Below the pieces are notes generated by a model. The model was not told where the DNA came from, did no database searches, and worked only from the letters and a program-made list of their open reading frames with translations. Position numbers and translations under genes: made by a program. This document shows positions 9,102 to 17,108 of a stretch of DNA of 64,000 nt, one piece after another. This DNA is from Phycisphaerales bacterium (lineage in GTDB: Bacteria > Planctomycetota > Phycisphaerae > UBA1845). Each line of letters opens with the position of its first letter. The first letter of the stretch is position 1. The DNA lies in contig JACKHG010000017.1 in NCBI GenBank assembly GCA_020639115.1, positions 1 to 64,000 on the forward strand. Reading direction: 5' to 3'.

Positions 9102-9764
9102 GTGTCTCAGTTGAATCTGCGAGCAGTCAAGTTCTTGGCAGCCATCTTCGGCCTTGCTGTGGGCGCCGCGCCCTCGGTGGGGACCGTCGTGACCATTGCG
9201 TTCTCGGGCGAGCTTACATCCGTCGCGGATGGGTTCACCCTGAGCTACCCGATCGAAGTAGGGACACCATTCAGCGGCTTGTATTCGTTTGACCCCGATA
9301 GCGCATCCGATGCGATTCCCAGCGATCCGCGTGTGGGGTCATATTCCTTTCCGAGCGGGTATATGGCAGTGGAAGTGGGCGATAACGCCTTCCAGTCATC
9401 GGGCGGCATCCTTGTTGCCGTCTTGAACGATATACCAGGTTTCAACAGAGATTTGTACCAAGCGACGATGGGGTCACTCACAAGCCAGGGGATTCTCTGG
9501 CACGCGATGGGCCTTGATTTTGAAAGCCTGGACAGCGGTCCGTTCGCCAGTGATGCGCTCCTCACGACGGCGCCTGACCTCAACGACTTTGGTTTCCGGC
9601 GCTCGTTTTTGGGCCTGGAGCAGGGAGTGCGCGATCCACGGTTCGTGGGCGAAGTGACTTGGATCGCGCAGGTTCCCGAACCCGGCGCGCTGGCGCTCCT
9701 GGGCACCGGCGTGCTCCTGTGTGTGCAGCGGAATCGCGGGAGGGCACGCAGGGCTTTGAGGTAA
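9102..9764 (+). CDS. PEP-CTERM protein 3 (family B)
   Basis: 220 residues from a GTG at 9102, preceded by GTGAGG. A signal peptide (about residues 1-28) precedes the family B body with V-V-T-I-A-F-S-G-E-L, Y-S-F-D-P-D and A-P-D-L-N-D-F. The end V-P-E-P-G, hydrophobic helix and R-N-R-G-R-A-R-R is a PEP-CTERM signal. It is closest to the next gene, at 9788, sharing Y-S-F-D-P-D-x-A-S-D-A-I-P-S-D-P. The two are adjacent tandem copies 23 bases apart. Confidence 0.8.
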   Translation: MSQLNLRAVKFLAAIFGLAVGAAPSVGTVVTIAFSGELTSVADGFTLSYPIEVGTPFSGLYSFDPDSASDAIPSDPRVGSYSFPSGYMAVEVGDNAFQSSGGILVAVLNDIPGFNRDLYQATMGSLTSQGILWHAMGLDFESLDSGPFASDALLTTAPDLNDFGFRRSFLGLEQGVRDPRFVGEVTWIAQVPEPGALALLGTGVLLCVQRNRGRARRALR

Positions 9765-9787
9765 AGTTGAGCGGACCAAGGGCTAGA

Positions 9788-10435
9788 GTGAGAACACCAG
9801 TAGTCATTTCTGTTGTGGCGCTCAACAGCCTTGGTCTGGGCGCTGCAAGCGCCCCCGGGGCCGTCGTGACCATCGCTTTCTCCGGCGAGCTTACCTTCGT
9901 CGAGGATGGGCTCACATTGGAAAACCCAATCGCGGTCGGGACTCCATTCCGTGGATGGTACTCCTTCGACCCCGACGGGGCGTCCGATGCCATTCCCAGC
10001 GATCCGGTCATCGGATCTTACCACTTTCAAGCGGGCTTAATGGCCGTGGACATCGGAGCGAACCATTTCCAAACACCGGGGGGATTCGTCATCGCGATCT
10101 GGAACAACCTGCCCGGTCTTGATAGCGATCTATACCAGGTTTCCATGGGGCCACTGACGGCCTACGGCGTTGATTGGCAGGGACTGGGCCTGAGTCTTGA
10201 GAGCTTCGACAACGGTCCCTTTATGAGTGACGGGCTGCTCACATCGGCGCCGAACTTGAGTGACTTTGAACGGCGGCACGAGTTTACGGCTGGAAGAGTC
10301 GGTCATCGCGATCCGTCAATACGAGGGAATGTTCAGTCGATTGCCGTGATCCCTGAACCCGGCGCGCTCGCACTGACCGCCCTTGCCCTGGCCCACGTGA
10401 CGCGCCGCCGCCGACCATGCAGAAGGGGCTTGTGA
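9788..10435 (+). CDS. PEP-CTERM protein 4 (family B)
   Basis: About 215 residues from a GTG at 9788 (the frame is open further upstream, and a TTG at about 9772 is an alternative). Signal peptide, family B body and PEP-CTERM end (V-I-P-E-P-G, helix, R-R-R-R-P). The body matches the gene at 9102, but the 80 bases encoding the sorting signal match the gene at 6919 far better, so the tail has been exchanged between copies. It is the last gene of the array; beyond it lies non-coding palindromic DNA. Confidence 0.75.
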   Translation: MRTPVVISVVALNSLGLGAASAPGAVVTIAFSGELTFVEDGLTLENPIAVGTPFRGWYSFDPDGASDAIPSDPVIGSYHFQAGLMAVDIGANHFQTPGGFVIAIWNNLPGLDSDLYQVSMGPLTAYGVDWQGLGLSLESFDNGPFMSDGLLTSAPNLSDFERRHEFTAGRVGHRDPSIRGNVQSIAVIPEPGALALTALALAHVTRRRRPCRRGL

Positions 10436-11221
10436 CGTCCCCTGAGGGGGCGGACAAATCCCAAGCGATGTTCTCCTTCCCGGGAACCAGGGGAACCTGG
10501 ATCGATGAAGGCACCTTTGCGTGGCGATTGCGCACGGGTGGATCATGTCCTCGCGTCGGCAGCACGCCGGTCCCCGGCATGGCTGCCGGGGTTCTGTGGG
10601 CGCGCTCAGGCGTCTGTTGGCGGAGCACTGGCGGCTGCAAGCGCTGAGTTCACCCCTGCGGGTTGGAACGCCAAGTCGCGCTCGGGCAATGGGTTGCGCG
10701 CGGAATTGCCGGTTTTCCGGGAAACCTACACACTTCGGGAGTTGAGGTACGTACACGGTGGCTCGCCATGCGCGGAGATTGCGCGTGCACCCGTCGGCGG
10801 GACAACGCCTTTCTTCGCGTCATTCGCCTTCTTCATGGTTTTCCCCAACACGATCCCCGGCGTTGTCATCCCGGGGGGGGGAAACAGTCTGGAGGCGGGC
10901 AGTCCGGAGTCTGGAGGAACGGCGGACGCTGCGCGGCTGGCGGCGTGCATGGCACGCCCTACACGCTGGGCGGCTGGGCCCCCCACTGGCGTGGGGGATT
11001 CCGAAAAGCAGTCTGGAGGTGGGCAGTCTGGAGTCCGGAGGAACTGCGGACGCTTCGCGGCTGGCGGCGTGCATGGCACGCCCTACGCGCTGCGCGGCTG
11101 GGGCCCCCACTGGCGCGGGGGGTTCTGATGGGCGCGCACGGTGGCACAGAGCCGTGCGACCTGGGGGCGCTCGTGGTTGGGATTGCCGGCACTGCTCAAG
11201 AGCAGTGGCACACTGGGCGGG
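10436..11221. other. Non-coding region rich in palindromes
   Basis: About 785 bases without a credible gene between the PEP-CTERM array and the end of lpxI. Perfect hairpins are visible: 10572-10591 (8-bp stem, 4-base loop), 10942-10958 and 11066-11082 (7-bp stems, loop ATG), 11136-11157 (6-bp stem) and 11190-11207 (8-bp stem, 2-base loop). The 124-bp tandem duplication is described separately. Such clustering is typical of REP-like extragenic elements. Confidence 0.6.
10885..11127. repeat. 124-bp direct tandem duplication carrying hairpins
   Basis: Two copies start at 10885 and 11009 (both with CAGTCTGGAGG) and run on with few differences to about 11127. Each contains the hairpin GGCGTGC-ATG-GCACGCC and, after it, a C-run/G-run pair that can form a second hairpin. 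The region is non-coding. Confidence 0.85.
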
Positions 11222-12085
11222 TCAGGCGCCGTTGGCGTCGCGGCGGGCTACGATGATCATGCCGTAGCGGTCGGCGCGGGCGATCATCTCGTCGCGGTCG
11301 ACGATGAACGTCTTATCGGCTTCGATGACCAGGATTTTCGCGCCGTGCGCCCGCAGATTCTCGACGGTATCCGGCCCCACCGTGGGCACGTCGAAACGCA
11401 TGTCCTGATCGGGCTTGGCGACCTTGATCAGCGCCCATCCGCCGTGGCTGCACAGCCCGCCGGCACGCTCGATCATGCGGTCGGTGCCTTCGATGGCTTC
11501 GACCGCGATGACTTCCTGCTCCTTCACCGCGATCGACTGGCCGATGTCCAGGCGGCCCATTTCTTTCGCAACGGGCCAGCCGAACTCGATGTCGCGCTGC
11601 TGGCTCGCGCTCGGTTTGAGCTTGGTGAGCACGCCCTCTGTCGCCATTGCATCCATACAGTACTTCACACAGTGTTCCATATGAATCCCGCGTTCCGCCA
11701 TCATGTCGGCGACGGTACGGAGGATCGAGTCGGTTCGCTTGTCCGGCACCCGCAGAAACCAAAGCTTGAGCGTCGTGAAATCCGGCAGGTTCCGCAGAAT
11801 CCGGAAGCGCCCATACATATCGCTTTTCTTCACCGATCCTGCAAGGATCGCGCGGTACGCCTTTTCACGCGTCAGCAGCCGAAGGTGCCGACCGAAGCGC
11901 GAAACGCTGCACCAGTAGAACACATCCGCCATGTCGCGGAGCACCGGGTTCGCCCACTCGCGCAAACCCAGCACCACGACGCGGCGGCCCGCCTGCTTGG
12001 CAGCCTCCACGACCATCAGCGGCATGGTGCCGCCGCCCGCAATGACCCCCAGGGTGTCGTTTTCCTTGTACGGTGCCTGAATCAT
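11222..12085 (-). CDS. lpxI: UDP-2,3-diacylglucosamine diphosphatase LpxI (DUF1009 family)
   Basis: 287 residues, the usual length for LpxI. It hydrolyses UDP-2,3-diacylglucosamine to lipid X and UMP in lipid A synthesis, replacing LpxH. The N-terminus L-G-V-I-A-G-G-G-T-M-P matches the family's glycine-rich start, and the C-terminal half has the conserved E-x-I-E-G-T-D, D-M-R-F-D-V-P-T-V-G-P-D-T-V and G-A-K-I-L-V-I-E-A segments. It lies 126 bases downstream of the end of the lpxD frame on the same strand, so the two lipid A genes are probably co-transcribed. No export signal, as expected for a cytoplasmic or peripheral membrane enzyme. Confidence 0.9.
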   Translation of the reverse strand: MIQAPYKENDTLGVIAGGGTMPLMVVEAAKQAGRRVVVLGLREWANPVLRDMADVFYWCSVSRFGRHLRLLTREKAYRAILAGSVKKSDMYGRFRILRNLPDFTTLKLWFLRVPDKRTDSILRTVADMMAERGIHMEHCVKYCMDAMATEGVLTKLKPSASQQRDIEFGWPVAKEMGRLDIGQSIAVKEQEVIAVEAIEGTDRMIERAGGLCSHGGWALIKVAKPDQDMRFDVPTVGPDTVENLRAHGAKILVIEADKTFIVDRDEMIARADRYGMIIVARRDANGA

Positions 12086-12211
12086 CCCTGCTCAGCATGC
12101 CGGCACCCGCCGGCCATCCTCCTGAATGCTCACCAGACCGCCCGGGAGGCTCTTGCCCGCCCGCGGGCCACTTCCCCGCAGGCCATGTCCGGCCATCCCG
12201 CGATCCTAGCG

Positions 12212-12385
12212 CTATTGGCTCGATTTGAGCGGCCCGTCGCCCGGAATGTTTGGCTGGGCCTCGCCGCGGAGCTCGTCGACGATCTGCCGCAGGTCGGCGA
12301 TCTCGCGCTCCAGTTGCCGCATTTTCGCCTTCATCTCGGGGAGCTTCTGGAAGGTCGCGTAGCGACGGCGGGCCTCCGCGACCGG
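12212..12385 (-). pseudogene. lpxD: Frame-displaced C-terminal tail of lpxD
   Basis: One frame over from the main lpxD frame the sequence continues as P-V-A-E-A-R-R-R-Y-A-T-F-Q-K-L-P then a predicted coiled coil (M-K-A-K-M-R-Q-L-E-R-E-I-A-D-L-R-Q), a typical C-terminal helix of LpxD. The switch is at 12386-12387: one missing base after A-P-A breaks the frame. Adding one base would give a continuous protein of about 385 residues ending at 12212. It is either a sequencing deletion or a true frameshift. Confidence 0.75.
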
Positions 12386-13368
12386 GCAGCCGGCGCCCCC
12401 AGCACCACGCTGCCCGCCTTGACGGGGCTGTTGACCCCCGCCTGGGCACATACCTGGGCATCATCGCCGATCGACAGATGTCCGACCACACCCGCCTGCC
12501 CGGCGATGGTCACGTGCTTACCCACTGTGACGCTGCCGGCGAGCCCCACCTGGGCCACGAACATGCAGTCCGCCCCCACCTGGCACCCGTGCCCCACCGC
12601 GACGAGGTTGCTGAACTTCGTGCCGGAGCCGATGCGCGTCGTGCCGAGCGTGGCCCGGTCGATCGTGCAGTTCGCTCCGATCTCCACGTCGTCCTCGAGG
12701 ATGACGTTGCCAGCCTGCGGGATCTTCACCCACTTCTTGCCGACCGGGGCGTAGCCGAGGCCGTCCTCGCCGATGACCGAGCCGGCGTGCACCGTGACCC
12801 GGTCGCCGAGGCGGCACTCGTCGTAGATGGTCACGCTGGGGTAGAGCGTCACGTCGTCGCCCAGGACTGCTCCGGGGCCGACGAACGCGCCGGGGTAGCA
12901 TGTCACGTTGGCGCCGATCGTCGCGCCGTCGCAGATGACCACGCCCGGTGCGAGGTTGGCGTTGGGGCCGACCTTTGCTGTAGGCGCGACGTAGGCGTGC
13001 TCGTGCCGCCCCCACTGCGGATGCCGCCGATACCCGTGGATGCGGATCACCGCCATCGTCAGGGCGCGGTAGGGATCGTCGCAGATGAGCTGGGGGATGC
13101 GGGGCGACAGCGACGGGTCGTCCTTCATGATGATCGCGGATGCCCGCGTGGTGCCGACGAGTTCGCGGTACTTGGGGTTCGCGAGGAAGGTCACATCCCC
13201 GGCGCCCGCGCCCTCCAGCGTGTTGCATCCGCAGAGGCGCACGGCGCCGTCGCCGCGGACGTCGTTGGGCAATCCGGTGCTGGCCAGATGCCCCGAGAGT
13301 TCCGAAAGTGTCAGTTCACCCACATCCACCGGCAATTCGCCCCTTTCATCCGTAAAAACCTGCGGCAT
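12331..13368 (-). CDS. lpxD: UDP-3-O-acylglucosamine N-acyltransferase LpxD (C-terminus frameshifted)
   Basis: Transfers a hydroxyacyl chain from acyl carrier protein to the 2-amino group of UDP-3-O-acylglucosamine, the third step of lipid A synthesis, in the cytoplasm as a trimer. Residues 1-105 form the uridine-binding domain; about 120-310 are left-handed beta-helix hexapeptide repeats, with the candidate catalytic His in V-A-V-G-H-G-C-Q-V-G and the D-G-L-G-Y and N-C-T-I-D-R-A motifs typical of LpxD. The start at 13368 fits a normal N-terminus. After G-S-V-V-L-G-A-P-A-A the frame runs into an Arg/Pro/Ser-rich sequence that is not LpxD-like, because of the indel at 12386. The catalytic domain is complete, so the enzyme could still work. 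Confidence 0.88.
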   Translation of the reverse strand: MPQVFTDERGELPVDVGELTLSELSGHLASTGLPNDVRGDGAVRLCGCNTLEGAGAGDVTFLANPKYRELVGTTRASAIIMKDDPSLSPRIPQLICDDPYRALTMAVIRIHGYRRHPQWGRHEHAYVAPTAKVGPNANLAPGVVICDGATIGANVTCYPGAFVGPGAVLGDDVTLYPSVTIYDECRLGDRVTVHAGSVIGEDGLGYAPVGKKWVKIPQAGNVILEDDVEIGANCTIDRATLGTTRIGSGTKFSNLVAVGHGCQVGADCMFVAQVGLAGSVTVGKHVTIAGQAGVVGHLSIGDDAQVCAQAGVNSPVKAGSVVLGAPAARSRRPAVATRPSRSSPR

Positions 13369-13455
13369 ATTAGGGCAATCCCGGCGAAAGTGTCAACGAA
13401 ACGGCAGTGCGGGCGATTGCCGCGCACCGGCGTTGCCGGACGCCCCAGGCCCCCG

Positions 13456-15135
13456 TCAGCGGTACAGCAACCGCACCTGCCAGGGACGCAGCGGAATCGG
13501 TCCGGGATCGAGTTGCTCGCCCGCCAGCCGGTCGGACCAGGGGGCGTCCGAGCCGCTGCCCGTCCCCGTGACCAGGAAAGAGGTGTTGGCGGGGGTGCAG
13601 TTCACGGCGAGGCAGGTGCGGCCATTCGCCGAGAGGCGCTGGATCACGCCGCGCCAGTGGCTGCCGGATGCACCTGCGGGTGGCTCGGACGCGCCCATGA
13701 GCACGTTGGCGATGGCAGCCCCCGCAACGCGGGCGGCGGCGATATCGGTCGGCGCGACGCGGCACGCGATCCGCGTGCGGCCGGCGTCATCGGCGACCAC
13801 GACCTGGCCCATGGCGACGTTACTCACCGGCTGAACGTCGATGACCAGCGCGTACCGCCTCTTCTCGGCGGCTGCGACGCTGGGGGCGATATCGAATGCG
13901 CGGCCGGAGGCGTGGGCCTCGGCGAGCAGCGCGACGCACGCGGTGGACCATTGGTTGCGATCGCCGGCGACGGCGAAGTCCTCGGGCAGGACGATGACGG
14001 CGTCGGGCTGGGTGCGGAGGGCTGCGACGTCCGGAGAGAAACGCAACAGATCGAGCGCGGTATGGGCCACAGCCTCGAGGTACTCGGGTTCGGCGAAGCG
14101 GGAGGCGTAGGGTGTCAGGGTGCCGTCGCGTGCGTCGCGCCAGCCCTCGAACACGCCGATGCGCTGGCCGGCGACGGCCTGGAGCCACATGGCGGCGCGG
14201 ACGCGGGCGGCGGCCTCCTGGGGAGTCGGGCCGCCGGCATCGACACCGATGGCGGCGAAGGGACGCGGGCTGGTGACGCCGCGCATGAGCTGGCGGCGGG
14301 CGAGCATGCCGACGAGGTCCTCGCCATCGGGCAGGTCGATCACCGCGGGCACGCCGTCCGGCAGGTTGCCCACGAACATCTGCGCGAGGGTGAGCGGTTG
14401 CAGGGCGAGATCGGCGGAGCCGGCGGGCGCGCGGCGTTCGCCGCGAAAGCGCGCCGGGGCCTCGAGCAGGGCGCAGCCCATGGACTGGGCGCGAGCCCGG
14501 CGGACGGTGCCCGCGGAGGTCAGGGCGGTGGCTGCGTCCCACGCGTACCAGCGGAAGCCGGCGGAGGCGAGGAGGTCGAGATCGCCGAGGGTGCGGTCCT
14601 GGGCGGTGAAGCTGGCGCGGTCGGCGAAGGTGAAGTAGGCGGGTTCGCCCACGGCGCCGGCGAGGTCGGTCGCGGGCTGGATGCGGGTGGGCTGAAAACC
14701 AATGGCGACCGGACCCGGTCCGCCGGCGAGGGCGTGGTCGAGCCAGGCGGAGATGGCGGCGGTGCGTTCGGCGGAGAGGTTGCCGACGCCCTTCTGGCGC
14801 AGGTGCTGTTCGCGTTCGAGCACGGCGACGGCCTTGAGGGCGACGGCGAGCGTGGCGCGTTCGTAGGGTTCGAGCATCCAGCCGAGGTAGAGATCCTCGC
14901 CGAGGTCGTCGCCGGGCAGGCACTCGTGGAGGCGGCGGTGGTAGTCGGCGATGCGGTCATCGAGGGAGCCGGGCGCGGAGCGCGCGGCGAGGGGCAGCGC
15001 GGCCTCCGGCGTGGCCTGCTGGGTTTCCAGTTCTGTTTGCTGCGGCGGCGGCGCGGGGCAGCCCGCAATCGCGATAACCCAACCGAGCAGCAGCCCCGTC
15101 CGCCAGGTCCAGCCGACGTTCGTCCGTGCAGTCAT
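13456..15135 (-). CDS. Lipoprotein of unknown function
   Basis: 559 residues. The N-terminus has a lipoprotein signal ending I-A-I-A-G-C (Cys about residue 26) and then a Pro/Gln/Thr-rich linker. The remainder is a globular protein with a conserved-looking stretch D-L-D-L-L-A-S-A-G-F-R-W-Y-A-W and later D-A-V-I-V-L-P-E-D-F, and ends in a beta-rich 100 residues. I do not recognise a family; the pattern would be compatible with a barrel-type hydrolase followed by a beta domain, but no catalytic motif is secure. It is the third gene of a minus-strand run beginning at 16791, 12 bases after the previous stop, with lpxD 87 bases downstream. Confidence 0.7.
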   Translation of the reverse strand: MTARTNVGWTWRTGLLLGWVIAIAGCPAPPPQQTELETQQATPEAALPLAARSAPGSLDDRIADYHRRLHECLPGDDLGEDLYLGWMLEPYERATLAVALKAVAVLEREQHLRQKGVGNLSAERTAAISAWLDHALAGGPGPVAIGFQPTRIQPATDLAGAVGEPAYFTFADRASFTAQDRTLGDLDLLASAGFRWYAWDAATALTSAGTVRRARAQSMGCALLEAPARFRGERRAPAGSADLALQPLTLAQMFVGNLPDGVPAVIDLPDGEDLVGMLARRQLMRGVTSPRPFAAIGVDAGGPTPQEAAARVRAAMWLQAVAGQRIGVFEGWRDARDGTLTPYASRFAEPEYLEAVAHTALDLLRFSPDVAALRTQPDAVIVLPEDFAVAGDRNQWSTACVALLAEAHASGRAFDIAPSVAAAEKRRYALVIDVQPVSNVAMGQVVVADDAGRTRIACRVAPTDIAAARVAGAAIANVLMGASEPPAGASGSHWRGVIQRLSANGRTCLAVNCTPANTSFLVTGTGSGSDAPWSDRLAGEQLDPGPIPLRPWQVRLLYR

Positions 15136-15147
15136 GAGCGCCCATTC

Positions 15148-15759
15148 CTACCAGATGCGCCACCAGGGTTTGCGCCGCGGCGCCCCCGGTGGATCGTTGA
15201 CCACCCTGTTCACCAGCCCGTCAGCGGGCAGCGCCGCTCGCTGCGCGGCGAGCCGCGGGCGCGCGAAGCGCTGTGGGAATTCCCGCAGGGCCGCGCGGGA
15301 GCTTTCCGCCAGCAGGGCATCCTCCGGCGGCAGCTCGTTGTCCGGCGTGTAGAACTTCAAGGCCTCGTCCAGGCACTGCGCGGCCCGGATGCGCGCCCAG
15401 CGCTGCTCGCCCGCGCTCGGCGTGGCGGCGACCGACTCGAGTTCGAGCTGGGCCAGCGTCACCCACTGCACGGGGTCGATCAGCCGCGACGGTTCCGCCA
15501 CGGTGCTGATCGGCGCGTTGCTCGACACCGGATCGGCCCGCAAGTCCGCCGGACTCAACGCCACCGGCAGGCGAAACCAGAAGGTCTCGGCGACGCCGCA
15601 GTTGCGGCAGGTCGTGGTGAAGCCCACGACCTCCGGCGCGTCGCCCGCGACCGGCGCCGACACGACCAGCGCCCCATGCCGGCAGGCCGCGCAGGGTGTC
15701 ACCGTCAGGTAGAGGCTGGCTTCCACGACGCTGTGCGCCGTGCGCGGTTCCTGGGGCAT
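15148..15759 (-). CDS. Zinc-ribbon hypothetical protein
   Basis: 203 residues, no signal peptide. Four cysteines, Cys23-x2-Cys26 and Cys51-x2-Cys54, form a zinc-ribbon pair in the first third. The rest is helical with a conserved-looking A-R-I-R-A-A-Q-C-L-D-E-A-L-K-F-Y segment, and the end is basic and Trp-rich (R-R-K-P-W-W-R-I-W). It sits 12 bases from both neighbours in the same run, so its product probably serves with them. No family recognised. Confidence 0.7.
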   Translation of the reverse strand: MPQEPRTAHSVVEASLYLTVTPCAACRHGALVVSAPVAGDAPEVVGFTTTCRNCGVAETFWFRLPVALSPADLRADPVSSNAPISTVAEPSRLIDPVQWVTLAQLELESVAATPSAGEQRWARIRAAQCLDEALKFYTPDNELPPEDALLAESSRAALREFPQRFARPRLAAQRAALPADGLVNRVVNDPPGAPRRKPWWRIW

Positions 15760-15771
15760 GTTCCCGATTCG

Positions 15772-16791
15772 TCAGGACCCGCCGCCGAGCAGCGTGACGG
15801 CCCGCGAGAAAGCGTCGCGGGCGCGGCTGGCGTCCACCTTCTGCCCGTCGAGCAGGTCGTTGTCGATGGCGTTGAGCGCCTGGATCGCGCCATCCAGACT
15901 ACCCGACACCTTTTCCCACTGGTCAGCCGCCGGCACAAAGGGGTCCTTGATGCGCCAATAGCCCGATTCCTGGAGGAACGTGACGTTCACCGGCGTGCCG
16001 CCGCCAACCGGGATGAGTGTCGCGGTCGCAGTGGTCGCGTCCTGAGCGGCTGGGTTGGTCAGCTCGTAGGCCACGAGCGTTTCCGCCAGCTTCGCCTCGT
16101 ACTCCGCCTTGATGCCCGGCGTGTTGTCCTCGAAGACGGTGAGGAGGTTGGTGAGCACGGCGTTGAGTTCCGCGAGCTTGTCGTAGTAGTCCATTGCCGT
16201 GTCATGCTGCTCGACGACGACGAGATCGGGCAGATCGATGAACGCACGTTCCTTGCGCTCGCCGCCGTAGCGTTCGACGAGCGTGTAGAGGGTTTCCTTG
16301 TCAGCCGTGGAGAGTTGGGCGCCAGTGGCTGCGGCAGAAGGCGAGCCAGCGGCTGTTCCGGTGGCGGCTGGCTGCTCTGCGGTCGCCGGACCGGCTGCCA
16401 TGCCCGTACCAGGCGTGGTGGTTGGCGCGGGTTTTCCGCCGCCGGCGAGGTTGCCGAGGAATGCCGCGCCGACGTTGCTGAGTGCGCCGGCGACGCTGTC
16501 AGCCGGCGGGAGTTGCGGCGTGGCTGCTGCTGCCGTCGTTGCGGTGGAGGGCAATTCCGGCATGGGCGCGCCCGAGTCGAAATCGGAGAGTTTGACGATG
16601 GTGGCGCGGGTGTTGCCCTTGTTCACATCCGGGTTGTGGGCGGGGTGATAGGCGGTGGTGACGGGCAGCAGTGGCTGACCCGAGTTCTCGCTCAGATCGC
16701 GGTTGTACGCCTCGGGTGGTTCCTGATCATGGCAACCGGCGACGACCACGCAACACAGAGCAAGGAAGCAGGCCCACAGGCGACGGGACAT
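15772..16791 (-). CDS. Lipoprotein of unknown function, first gene of operon
   Basis: 339 residues from the ATG at 16791, chosen because a clean lipoprotein signal (MSRRLWACFLALCCVVVAGC) begins there, with GGAG 8 bases upstream; the frame stays open 66 codons further. After the lipobox there is a long Ala/Thr/Pro/Gly-rich linker (about 75-155), then a helical domain (about 160-340) with K-E-T-L-Y-T-L-V-E-R-Y-G-G and W-R-I-K-D-P-F-V-P. Probably membrane-anchored with a flexible spacer. A good promoter lies 64-92 bases upstream, making this the first gene of the run that leads to lpxD and lpxI. Confidence 0.75.
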   Translation of the reverse strand: MSRRLWACFLALCCVVVAGCHDQEPPEAYNRDLSENSGQPLLPVTTAYHPAHNPDVNKGNTRATIVKLSDFDSGAPMPELPSTATTAAAATPQLPPADSVAGALSNVGAAFLGNLAGGGKPAPTTTPGTGMAAGPATAEQPAATGTAAGSPSAAATGAQLSTADKETLYTLVERYGGERKERAFIDLPDLVVVEQHDTAMDYYDKLAELNAVLTNLLTVFEDNTPGIKAEYEAKLAETLVAYELTNPAAQDATTATATLIPVGGGTPVNVTFLQESGYWRIKDPFVPAADQWEKVSGSLDGAIQALNAIDNDLLDGQKVDASRARDAFSRAVTLLGGGS

Positions 16792-16854
16792 GTCGTAACT
16801 CCAGCAGACAAACGAGGATGCGCAGTCAGTCGCCGCAGCGACGGCGCCCCTGTG

Positions 16855-16883
16855 ACGATACGGAGGCGGGTGCCGACCGTCAA
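16855..16883 (-). promoter_or_regulatory. Sigma-70-type promoter for the 16791-13456 run
   Basis: On the minus strand TTGACG (16883-16878) and TATCGT (16860-16855) are separated by exactly 17 bases, 64 bases before the lipoprotein ATG. Match is 5/6 at -35 and 4/6 at -10. The surrounding 317-base gap (16792-17108) shows no gene. Confidence 0.5.
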
Positions 16884-17108
16884 CCTCCGGCGCTGCTGGT
16901 GGGCGCGTGGACCAGGACGGGCCGCGTCCGGGTGGGAATATCGTGGGGCGCACGTCGCACGTGGCGACGGCGCCCCAGTTCCCCCACACTTTGGGTGCGC
17001 TGGCCCGCGGTACGCTTAGAGCAAGCTCTATTCGTGTGTCGCGGGCGTGACCCGGCTTTCGTCGAGCAAGGACCCGCGCTCTGACGCTACAGGTGCAATG
17101 GGGACGGT

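Noticed and set aside
12250..17019. A 1,589-codon open frame on the plus strand
   Set aside because: It is antisense to five genes with clear signal peptides, zinc motifs or LpxD/lipoprotein identity on the minus strand. Long antisense frames are expected at this GC content, and its translation has no recognisable domains.
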